Origin: Inonotus obliquus | Taxonomy: Eukaryota; Basidiomycota; Agaricomycetes; Hymenochaetales; Hymenochaetaceae | NCBI GenBank assembly: GCA_032164295.1 | Contig: JAJHTX010000011.1 | Location: 558,001-622,000 of the forward strand | Reading direction: 5' to 3' | Length of the DNA: 64,000 nucleotides | Shown: piece after piece, positions 12,510 through 22,315 of the stretch | Position numbering within the stretch: the stretch's first letter is position 1 | Layout: every line of letters begins with the position of its first letter | Notes under the pieces: generated by a model | What the model was told of the DNA's origin: nothing | Databases searched by the model: none | Seen by the model: the letters and a program-made list of their open reading frames with translations, nothing else | Program-made: the position numbers and the translations under genes

Positions 12510-13119
12510 GGCTTGGGTTGAGTGCCTTCTGGTGGCTGATATGGACAAGGGTCCTTAGCCACCATTGGCTTGGTGGGCTTCCCCTAGGGATAATATCGGA
12601 CGCTTCCCGTCTGAGTTGGTCTCTGGATCTCTGGATATGAAATCAGGCCTAGTTCGAAGAGTTGCTGGGGATCTCGTATGATTGCAATGAGAAAGAAAGC
12701 TACTCATCCGTGGTAGGCTCGCCTTGTTCCCCGTTTAATCTCAAATAAATATAAAGTCCAATAAAATAAACAGAATTTTATATGGTCAGCCCCCGTCCGC
12801 CTGAGAATATCTACCTGAGGAGAATACTAGATCCGATATTAATCTTTTTGATCTAGAATGAGGAAAGAGGATAGAAACAAACGTCTTGGGAGTTAAACTT
12901 GGAGTGTTATTTCCAGAGTCTTCAGAGGATGCGGCATTCTGAACGACACCACCAGACGTTAGGACACCACCGTCTGCGATGTCTTGTTGGACCTCTGCTG
13001 TTCCATCCAGAGGCGCCACTAGAAAGACTAGAGTCAGTTACAGAGAGTCTTGATATCGGATGTTGACTTGCCTTGCATTCTGCGTAAGAGGAATGGGGAC
13101 CATCGGTTGAATTCGTCAT
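12510..13119 (-). pseudogene. Array member D: frameshifted copy of the PRG-motif family
   Basis: Family traits are present but out of frame. A short first exon ends in a GC donor (AAG|GCAAGT), as in member E. Exon 2 contains AEVQQDIADGGVL and EDSGNNTP, aligning with EAQRDIV and SRDNTP of member E, but neither start ATG (13119 or 13103) reaches this frame through the visible splice sites. Near 12575-12590 the motif reads IIPRG in one frame and GKPTKPMVAKD in the next, so the G run is one base short of the expected PRGKPTKP. The last frame ends KPKK-stop at 12510. The middle exon also hits an early stop. Two independent frame breaks suggest decay. A sequencing error could explain one of them but not easily both. 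Confidence 0.55.
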
Positions 13120-13823
13120 GTGAACCTTTGAAAATTCAAATGCTATGCTCACCATTTAGACCATTTACACAAGTCAGTACATCTGTCAGCCTAGTCCTAT
13201 GCAAAACTAGCCATGTGTTGATGCCTGTCTTGTTGTCTTTAAGAAGGATCAGATTCAAGCCTATTTGCCGAACCGCATCTCGATGCACAGTGCAACATGA
13301 AGAATAAGAGACGTCCCAATCTAGAGAAGCAATAGAACTGATTGACGGTTTGTATACAGCTTAGGAGGCCATTGATGGCTTGTATTAGGTTTGAATGTAA
13401 GCTTAGATACGGTTTTTGGTGGGATGAGTAGTCAAGAAAGTGATGTGGTGTGGTGGTGTGGTGCGTAGTCTTCATACCAGTTATGGGAATTCTCATATTA
13501 GGGAGTCTTCATTTCTCACGCTTTGTGCTTCCTTCAACCTTTCGCCTTACAGAAATTTGCGTGGATCTAACCTTGCTTGTAAATTTAATTTGGCGATGCC
13601 TATTGGATTGGAATCACTATGCACTGCTTTTCTGCGTGAATGATATGTCCATCAAGTGTTAAGTGTGCAGTGCCCTCAATATATTGTGCGTGTTACATAG
13701 GTGAGACGATCAGTAGACCGTGATTATAAATTGACATAAACTCAGCAGAAAGCGATTAAAGACAAGTATCTGCTAAACTGCTACTTCTGTCTGCGAGATC
13801 CAACGTCTCGACTTCCCGACGAT
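13120..13823. other. Intergenic region between array members D and E
   Basis: About 0.7 kb with no gene I can support. The short frames near 13440-13660 lack motifs, and I see no repeat. Confidence 0.4.
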
Positions 13824-14315
13824 TCACCTCCCGCCAGTCTTAGGAGGCTTCTGAACGACCGTAGGCTTGGTTAATTTCCCTCTGGGTAGCATGAACGTAG
13901 AAATGATATCATTATGACTGCTACGATATGTTAGCAAGAGTTCTTCAAGTTGGGTGATAAAGAGCTTGAGGAAAGGAACCTACTCCGAGTCATTAACGAA
14001 ATCCTCGTCTTCATCGATAGGCCCACTTCTTATAGCTGGACTGGATTGCTTGGACCTGAATGTAAATTCACGGATGAGCGGTCGCAATAATACAACAGGG
14101 AAAGAGTGGGACGTACTCGCAGGGAGTGTTGTCCCTAGAGTTGTCCGGTGAGGTATCACCAATTATATCAGCAGATGTTGCGACGATGTCGCGCTGGGCC
14201 TCTGGCACCTCAGAAGTGTTGCTGATGAAGAAGAAAGATAGGGTCAGATACATAACGGTTCGCGTATCAGATTATTAACTTGCCTGGCATTGACGGTAGG
14301 TAGGATATCAGTCAT
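13824..14315 (-). CDS. Array member E: small acidic protein with LPRGKLTKPTVV motif
   Basis: Four exons, all joined in phase 2, give about 105 residues. Exon 1 (MTDILPTVNA) ends at a GC donor (CAG|GCAAGT). Exon 2 reads NTSEVPEAQRDIVATSADI and SRDNTPC. Exon 3 is acidic (IRSGPIDEDEDFVNDS). The last exon contains ISTFMLPRGKLTKPTVVQK and ends KTGGR-stop. The PRGKLTKPTVV string is identical to the one in the gene at 32830-33290, which is strong evidence that both are real and related. No signal peptide, membrane segment or CaaX box. Function unknown. Confidence 0.68.
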
Positions 14316-15370
14316 GATGATAAAGATGCTGAAGATGGTGTTGTAGCAGATGCTGTAGAAGATGTAGAATTAGATGTTGTTAGCTCTCCAGAATTTCGAC
14401 AAGGCCCGCTTTTATACACATCAGGCTGACAGCAGCGCCTATCCCAGACAGCATCCTCCATCCCTCATTTTCTAGCACTTACGACATTCCCGCCTTCTTG
14501 ATCCCACATGGGGAACTCGTGCAGACACTGTAGAGCTAATTCCACAATGCAGTGCCCCAACCCCGCGATTTTGCACAGGTCAAGGCTCATATGTAATTTC
14601 CGACAATGGAATCCTATGCTTATCGATCATGTACATGTCGTTTCTTCTTCTTCATCTAAAGAAGAAAGAGGAAATAGCCTTCTAGTTCCAACAGTTGAAT
14701 CGCATCCTGGTGCATCATCAAGAATCAAACACCTGAATCAGAGGCGTCCAAGTTCCAAGTAGAAAAGGAGGCAGGAACGTTTTTCTGTTTAACAGTATCC
14801 AGTGTAAGAAGCCGTTGTTGTCCGGTATTGAGTTTGAGATTGACATTGAATGCGACTTTGATATGGTTTGTATAGGATCAGCAGATTGCTAGGAGATGCG
14901 GAGATGTTCGACGAGAAGATAAAGCACAGCTTTCGAGTCACCTCGACTTTTTCGGATATTACCGAATTTGTCCTTCCTTCTTCTATGTAAATGGGTCAAA
15001 CATCCTCCATGATAAGATGATATCTTTCGAATACATTCGGCACTGGATCAAACAAGAATGACGAAAGACGCTCGTGTACAGTACCTTCCTATGAATATGC
15101 AATAATAATTAGATCAGACATAGCCTTCAATACATACTGTAATTGGAGCCATGTGGGATTAGTGGACGAGCTATTCCGAGATTTCAACAATATTCGGGGA
15201 ACCAAATGGATAAGGTATGGAAAGAAAGACGCAAATTGGTTGGTGTGAAGGGTCGTAATGAACGTGAAAGCGAATAACTTGATCAGGAATACGCCTGGGC
15301 ATCGCCACGAAAAAAGTATCCACAGGAGTCATAATGGCAGAGTGATTGCTCACTATGCAACAGGGTGGCG
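14316..15370. other. Intergenic region between array members E and F
   Basis: About 1 kb. The 14508-14762 plus-strand frame has no recognisable feature. I see no further family copy. Confidence 0.4.
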
Positions 15371-16144
15371 TTACATGATGATACAGCCAGGTTTTTTCTT
15401 CTCTTTCTGCCCTGGCCCCGGTTTGTTCTTCGAGTCCTTTTTCTTTTTTCCGTTCTTGCCTTTTGATTCTCTCTCACTTTGATTCTTGGGTTCGCGCTTT
15501 ACGTCCGTCGGTCTCGTAAGGGGACCCCTTGGAGTAAACAGAGGCGCCGCAGAACTGAGGGGATACAGTTAAAATATTACACGATGTCAGGAGCTTTTTA
15601 AAGAGGAAGTTTTGAAGAAAATTCTTACACAACGGCCGCCTCATCCGAAGCTGAAACACCATCTAGAGCTCTATTAGCATCCCTGGGAACACCGAACGTC
15701 AATAACGGAGGGTCATGTAATACAAGAGACGAGATGAGGCGTAAGGCGTACAGATGCGATTTCGGAACACCGGGCCCAGACGCAATATGATCCTCAGTTC
15801 CAGTGTTATTTGACACAGACTCGGACTCGGAGCTTGAAGTAATAATGACTCCAAGGGCCGTGCTTTCGGAGTTGCTTGTCGCCTTACCAAGGCGACCGAG
15901 GTCATCATCAACTATGACAGCCACGACAGGGCCAACGGCCGACTCGGGACCTTGGTCTTGGTTGACGACCAGACTTGGTAAATCATCGGTTCTGAACGGT
16001 GAGATCAATAAGGATCAATATCAGTCTTCGACGTGTGAACTAGATAAGGAATTAGCCTGTGCGTGCTTACCTCAGATCACTGGAGGTCAAAGAAGAATCC
16101 GCCGAGGAAGGATTAGAGCTGAGCCCAATTTCGGGAGTAGACAT
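15371..16144 (-). CDS. Array member F: PRG-motif protein with polybasic tail and C-terminal CIIM CaaX box
   Basis: Three exons joined by two phase-2 introns give about 210 residues. Exon 1 is MSTPEIGLSSNPSSADSSLT plus SSDL. Exon 2 is long and acidic/Ser-rich (IITSSSESESVSNNTGTEDH) and includes a short hydrophobic part, LYALRLISSLVLHDPPLLTF. The last exon reads SAAPLFTPRGPLTRPTDVKR, then a strongly basic run (GKNGKKKKDSKNK, KEKKKPG), and ends CIIM-stop. Cys-Ile-Ile-Met is a good CaaX box for farnesyltransferase. A lysine-rich segment just before it resembles the polybasic-plus-lipid membrane anchor of K-Ras. That comparison is inference, and the rest of the protein is not a GTPase. Function unknown. 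Confidence 0.64.
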
Positions 16145-17442
16145 TTCGGCACAGGTGCGGCGATTGCTTGTAAAGGGGAGATATGGAAGAAAGGAAAGTC
16201 AAAGGGAGTCTATAAGAAATATATAAGGGATACAAGTCTGGTAGGCGCTCATCAAAGATGATTTGGATACGCAGCATCAAGATAAGCGGGAAAGATGGAA
16301 AGTGTCGCCAGAGAACATCTACATCGTTGCGACGTTGTACGTGCCTGCCCTGCAGAAGGGAGGACAGCCTGAGGAGGATCTAAACTCCAAGATTAATGCG
16401 TGAGAAAATCCGAGGACCAGTGCAAGCGTGTAAGCTTCTCGAGCATTGCCTTCATAAATAACATTAAAATAGCAAATCCCTCCCTCCAAGAACGTCCAGC
16501 ACGGCCATGGGGCAGCGCTACTAGAAACACGAGGCCAAAGATGATCGACTGAGGGCATCGTTAGTATCGCGACAACAGATACCACGAGCACTTCGATTCT
16601 CCCATGGAATCGAGGAATTGAGGCGCGGCCTTTATTTGGCGCGGCCTTTAATAGTAGAAGCGTAGTCCCAGAGACCTATCATACCGGGCGCCGTGAGCAC
16701 TGCAATTATTATACCAAAAGGTCATCCGCCGCTGTTGTTCTGTTCGCCTGTCGGGGATTGGAAAACGGTGCGAAGGCCGATACCAGTGCTATGCTAGGTA
16801 TTTGCTTTACTGCGAGGACTCACGGTCCTGATATTCGGGGCCTTAATGTCCTACAGCACACATAGTCATACGACTAGAAAATTTCTCGCCTCTAGGTCGG
16901 GACCTATCCGTGGTATCCCGTGCAGGAGCCACAGCCCTATGTTTTGGTGTATCCTAGGCGCTGTGATGAATAGGATAGGACCAGTCGACGTCTAATCAAA
17001 GCCGCCTTTAGCACTAACACTGAATGAAGCAATAGCAAGAATGGTGAGTTGAATGAAAATGGAGTAATAGTGAATCATATCAATTGCGGATATTTGGTTT
17101 AAGCGCGGGAATAGCCGTTAGCCGGGAACTGCCACGTGGCCTATCGTGGTTCATCGTCGTGTTCGGCCTCATCGACAAGAACGACGGTCGCCTCACCAGA
17201 CCACAGTGGACATACATAAAGAAACGTATCCTGCAACTACATGTAAGCCTCGGTTGCTCTGCTCTTGTGTGCGTGGTTGCGGAGCTGAGGCCGATATAGC
17301 AACGCGTCACTGAGGCTGTGGCACTGCTTTGGCAACCCTGTGACCATCGTCGTTAGATATAAGAGGGACTCCCATAGCATCAACGAACATATTCAATTCT
17401 CTCGCTCGCGACTCCTGCGACTCAAACTCTACCGCTCCTATC
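16145..17442. other. Divergent intergenic region between array member F and the second WW-like gene
   Basis: About 1.3 kb between divergent starts. Minus frame 16319-16591 and plus frame 17084-17299 lack splice or motif support. I see nothing else in it. Confidence 0.4.
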
Positions 17443-19358
17443 ATGGACATCTCACTCAAATGTATCCTGGAATCCTTCTCAGCTGATTTTGGTGGTCTAC
17501 GCCCAATCACGCCCGCTCAGTCAAATCGGTATTCTAAGCCAGTCGGGTTGGTCTCTCTATTTTTTTAATATTTTCGCCTTGCGGCTGACGTGACATCAAC
17601 TCCAGCGTCCCTCTCGCTGGCAAGAAAATCCCTGTAGGATGCTTTTCTGGACAACGCGAGCCTGAGTGAATATTATTGATACAGTTCTTCGACTTTGCCT
17701 TACTAACGCCGCGTGATTGTAGGCCATTATACCTGGCGCACGGATGGTCGAGCCACGTTCAGGCCGAAGGGCAAGCGTACTTCTATCACAAAGAAGCACG
17801 CTTCGTCACTGAAGCTAACATCTACAATGCGGAAGTAATGATGCGCGTTGCACATTGGATGCTTGTCGTACGCAAGTTTGCAGAGGCGCAGAACGTCATA
17901 ATCTCAGACACTATGGAGATTATGCTTCAGCTCGACGAGGACGATAATTCTTGTGGATATTATTTGGCAGACCACGAGTCCAGGACGGTCTTCTGGTTAC
18001 AGGAGGTGGACTCTGAAGAACTTGGAATTCCAGATTCAGTTTCAATGGCTCAACTCCGTAAGTGAAATTCCCTTTCGCAAGACAAAAGCTTCGGCTGACG
18101 TTAAGTCATATTAGGTTGGAATTCTAATGAATTGTACTGGACTCATGTCGAATATTTCTCCGCGCATCTTGATGGACTCCGAATGTCCTGTGCACGGGAA
18201 CTTTACAGCATCTTGACTCATGCCAGAGCGGGTAAGCCACCATTAATGGATAAGTCCGCAGTAATGTTTACTCATCCGTAATTCACCAGATCACTTGACA
18301 TCCCTAGTTGGAACGTTCCCTTACGGCGCAGAGCAGTGCAAGGAATTCCAAGACTTGCTCCGGGGTCATGTTTCCGATTCTTCAGAGATTCTCTCGGATA
18401 AATACATAATCTGCGTTGTTGCCCGCCTTTGGGGACAAGTTGGTAAGCGCTCCATTTTTCGCTTCTAGCACTGCCTTTACTAAAATATTCATCTTCCAGC
18501 TCGACACAGGTTCCTTAACTTTTACGGAGAGGAATGTTCTCGTCTCTCTCGGGACCAGCGTGTAGTCAACTATGCCCCGAGGAACCTTCCCTCCCTATTC
18601 AGGCTCTTTTCGAAAATCGCCCTTTTTGATATCCCGCGAAGTTACTTTACTGAGTTAGATGGACTCTGGGTGGATAATATCGTCTATGGGGAGCCGTGGA
18701 AGAACTTCGTAAATTCATGTCTTCAAGACTGGAAGGAAACGGCAGTTTGGACATTCGGGCTGACTTCGTGAGTGGCACCGAAACGCCTTCTTGCCCCTAG
18801 ACTAATAAGCTTTTTAAGGATGCATGCTTTGATTTATCTCACGAGTCTGGGTTCCTCGACAATCAGTATCACAGCATTGGCGCTGTCGATATTTGGTTTC
18901 ATCTGTGGCTTGACTCTGACGAGCTATCATCGGATCCCAACGAATTATGAGACTCAGGATGCGGTAAGTCCAATATAGATCCCTTCATCTGAATATCTGA
19001 TTTCTGAGCGCTTGTTATCTAGGCCGAGTTCCTTGGTCGTACATATCACCCCGAATTTGGGTTCGCTCCTCTTTCGTGGTTGTACAGTATTCCGAAAGCT
19101 CTCCTTTTCTGGTCCACTGGTCTCGCGATCTTACAAGGTGCATTTGCGACATATGACTCGCTCCCGATTTCCAATCGTTACGTGGCAGCAAGCATTGCTT
19201 TCTTGACGGTCGCCGTGTTGTGCAGCGTTGCCTACGTTCTACAGTTACAGAATATCTTAACATCCTGGATGGCATTTTTTCGAAGTAGTGGTACTGTCCA
19301 TCGCGACGAAGATCTGGAGAGGAATGGGAACGAATGCACCGTTGACGAGAAGTTCTAA
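17443..19358 (+). CDS. WW-domain-like Agaricomycete membrane protein
   Basis: About seven exons. Exon 1 (from 17443) is MDISLKCILESFSADFGG and onward. Exon 2 (about 17723-18059) carries the WW-like core HGWSSHVQAEGQAYFYHKE and then GYYLADHESRTVFWLQEVD. Next come ELYWTHVEYFSAHLDGL and DHLTSLVGTFPYGAEQCKEF. A conserved middle block follows (RHRFLNFYGEECSRLSRDQ, then FRLFSKIALFDIPRSYFTEL). The C-terminal third is hydrophobic, with likely helices in 18830-18920 and 19085-19260, and the protein ends in a short charged tail. It is a paralog of the gene at 1-1371, sharing block order and the intron after AQLR/DQLR. The family is common in mushroom genomes; its role is not known to me. The domain may be a degenerate WW. 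Confidence 0.8.
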
Positions 19359-20120
19359 TAATTTTATAATACTCATGTTACTGATTTTTCACTACGACCA
19401 CGAATTCGTTACGTTGAAGGTCGGGGAAGTTCTTTTTCCTCTCATTCCTTTCCGGAACTTGTTCTTGTTCTTACTCCTACTCGCCTTACGTTCCATCCCA
19501 GCTCAAAATGCATCAGGCTCAGACTCTATCACTCTATGTTATTTGATAAGGAAAAGACACTTTCCCCAGTGTATTATCAACTGTAGGATAGTTGTAGTAT
19601 ACCATAGATCGTTGAATACGCCCAGGGGAGATGTACGAACACGAACATACCCGTCAATAAACTGTCATGAAACTCTTAGAAAAGATGTTAGACCGGAGGA
19701 GTGTGATGCCGGAGCCAAAACTGAGTAAATTATCGCTCGGCAGTGCGCCGGATGTGGGAAGCGCCCAGAGTCATAGACTCGGATTCGGATGTTTGTGATG
19801 GACAAGCTTACAGTAAGTAGTGATGGGCCTGCGATAGTGACCATGCCAGTGGAAGGCAAAGTTTTATGCATGAATATGGATAAGCAGCAGACAGATCTGT
19901 TTACAGTTACTACTGGATTCTCGGAGGTCTCTGGTAGTAGGTACATGGAGGAAAGTAGGATACGGATACTAGTACTTCGGGCCACTTGTTCCACTGGCAT
20001 AGATATTACTTCACCTCCTTTGCCTTTGTGAATCATGTTGACTGCGATAAAGGCGTCTTTGGTCTGAGTCTTCACCGCAAGCTTCCCCGCCCGGACTTTT
20101 GCCAGAACTAGTGGTACCTC
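19359..20120. other. Convergent intergenic region
   Basis: Lies between the WW-like gene (plus) and an unrecognised gene (minus). The minus frame 19665-20075 (136 codons) has no motif or plausible partner exon, so I do not call it. Confidence 0.4.
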
Positions 20121-20947
20121 CTATCTCCTATCCTTCCTCCTCTCCTTCTGGGCCTTTCCCTCCATTATAATTGCATGCAGCGTTCGTTGTTCCTCGACCT
20201 CTTGTTCGAGCTGTATAATTTCATCACGACGAGGTTTTGTTTCAATACTAAACCTCTTCGTCACCTCAAGTACCCATTCGACTTGTTTACTTGTCAAGTT
20301 TGTTCCGGAGACCTGAAGCTAAAAACAGCAAGCATGAGTGTCTAGCTCCCCAAGCAAGAAGCAAGAATGATCTAATACTTCACGTAGTACGTACCATGTA
20401 ATTCTTGAACTTGACGTACTCGCTGTCCGGTTTTATCGTTACTATCTCATGTATATCTAGCCAGCCGCCACATTCCAACTTGCGAGCACTGATGAATGGC
20501 CCGGTAAGCTCAAGGGGCTCAAACTGTTCATCGCCCTCCCGCTTCCTTGGTCTGAGAGGAAGCAGAAACTTCCAATACGTGGATTCAACGCCTGATTCAC
20601 GAAGTGTTTTTGTTTTATTCAGGACTAGCGGGACGATCGATAGAGATAAAGTATTCCCTTCTTTTCCGGTCTCCTTAGCCAGTACAAGATGAGGTAAGAC
20701 GAGCTTGTTTATATTATGTTTCTTCTTGTCCTCTATTTCATAGAAGCTGTTGAAAGTAGATAGGTCGTAAGTTGTATACATCACGATCTTGCCCGGTTCG
20801 ATGGCGCTGAAGTGCATAGATGAAAGATCCGGACCTGGATTTGATGTAGATGAGGACTGAGTTGTCCCTTGCGGCTGGGTATCACATCAGATCAGAAACG
20901 TGATATGGGACAAGCTGACTTGCCTGAGCCTGAGACGACAAATTCAT
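20121..20947 (-). CDS. Unrecognised intracellular protein, three exons
   Basis: Exon 1 codes only for MNLSSQAQ and ends at a GC donor (CAG|GCAAGT), joined in phase 0 to PQGTTQSSSTSNPGPDLSS. Exon 2 continues with MHFSAIEPGKIVMYTTYDL, a Lys-rich middle, and GGWLDIHEIVTIKPDSEYVK. A second intron (GTACGT...TTTAG, about 20324-20385) leads to LQVSGTNLTSKQVEWVLEV and a charged, helical C-terminus (IIQLEQEVEEQRTLHAIIM) ending KERRKDRR-stop. Total about 232 residues. No signal peptide or membrane segment. It may be lineage-specific. Its introns are phase 0 and it lacks the PRG motif, so it is not a member of the neighbouring array. Confidence 0.55.
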
Positions 20948-22315
20948 AGTTGTCTAGAGAAATCAAATGTACTATTTGTGTGTTGTTGAGATGGGACGAC
21001 AAAGGGGAAGGCAACGACAAAGGGGAAGGCATCATTTATTATATATCTGGTCAGTCACCAATGCAACTTGAATCCCCATACATACATTGCTATTAGTGTG
21101 AGTTCGCGCAAAGAGGAGGAGCCTAAGGTGCAACACTTCCTTTGCATATAGGAAGGTGAGCAAAGTAAAAGCTGACTTGAAGCAAGTCATCTCAGTGTCC
21201 TTGATCCGCCCTCGCGTGGGGGGGGGGGATACAGTGCCACCTGTGGACATATCATGGTCTGCAGTCCTTGCGCCGCCCTTCTACTTACTAGACCGGAACC
21301 AATACCTGAATTAGATTGCAGGAGCGTTATGAGCAGAACACCTGAACACGTGCGAACACTGAGGCATGCGGATAAATATGGAACATACGAACGAGATCGC
21401 CACGTTATCAACAGGACATCCGTGCAAATGATTTTGTGTATCCCGATTCTGAAGGTACGAAAGGACGATCAGTATCTGGGATGCACAGATATTGCACGTG
21501 ATCCAGCACACATTGAAATGAAAAAAAAATAATAAATCAGGCATTGAACAATCCAAAAATATCACCGCACTGCAAGCAAGCAGTAACCATGATCCCCAGA
21601 ACAAATCCATCCGAATCCATTCCACCCGCGAGCCCGCGACGTGCAAGCGAGAGAATGAACGACTAATGCGATACAGACGTCGTATGGGAAGCAAACGGTG
21701 CATAAAATCCGTCGCGTTCTCGCCCGACGACTACGCATCCAGATTCAAGACCCATGCGCGAAAAACAAAGATGCAGAAAAGAGACCATAACATCTACAGC
21801 GCACAGGACCCACGCGGAATAACAGTAGCTATCCCTTGCCCTCTCGGGCCTTCTGATCGATGAGACATTATCAACGAGACCGACGACGCAGCTCAGATGA
21901 GAGTACCTGGGACTTTATAAGATCAATCAGATCCCACAGCCGAGAGCACTTCAACAGTAACATACTGATGATACCAATTATCATTCGATATGGACCCTCC
22001 CACTTTTTTAGAAGCACACAACCAGCGAGCGAGAGATGGTAGGTGATGATGAGGGTAAAGGGGAGGGGACGGTGGTGTGGGACTGTGGTGTGGGACGAGA
22101 GTCGGAGTTTTAACGATGATTCGGTTATGTAAGTGTTCCTTCGTCACGGGGTAACAACGACATTCACAACCGATGAGCCATGTAATGGACAAATAGCCTC
22201 AAGATAAAATAAATTAATAGATAGCGTACACTGAAAAGAAATAAGGCAAAAGAAACGTTCTAGCCACCTGCCACAGACCAGTCCGATGCATATTGCAGGG
22301 ATGAATAGGAAGAGC
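20948..22315. other. Intergenic region
   Basis: About 1.4 kb, containing a run of ten G at 21219-21228. Open frames (for example minus 21311-21703) lack motifs or splice support. The right end is the 3' flank of the DENN-protein gene. Confidence 0.4.
21219..21228. repeat. G10 homopolymer
   Basis: Ten consecutive G on the plus strand. The length is likely variable or error-prone. Confidence 0.85.

Noticed and set aside
7653..15480. Reading the CaaX-ending genes as mating pheromone precursors
   Set aside because: They are about 210-274 codons, multi-exon and acidic, related to non-CaaX neighbours, and no Ste3-type receptor or homeodomain mating gene is visible nearby. Basidiomycete pheromone precursors are usually much shorter.
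19665..20075. 136-codon minus frame
   Set aside because: No motif, no splice partner, and composition like non-coding sequence. It lies in a convergent 3' region.
21311..21703. 130-codon minus frame with hydrophobic stretch
   Set aside because: The residue mix is Cys/Arg/Ser-rich without a signal peptide at the start. I could not link it to other exons.
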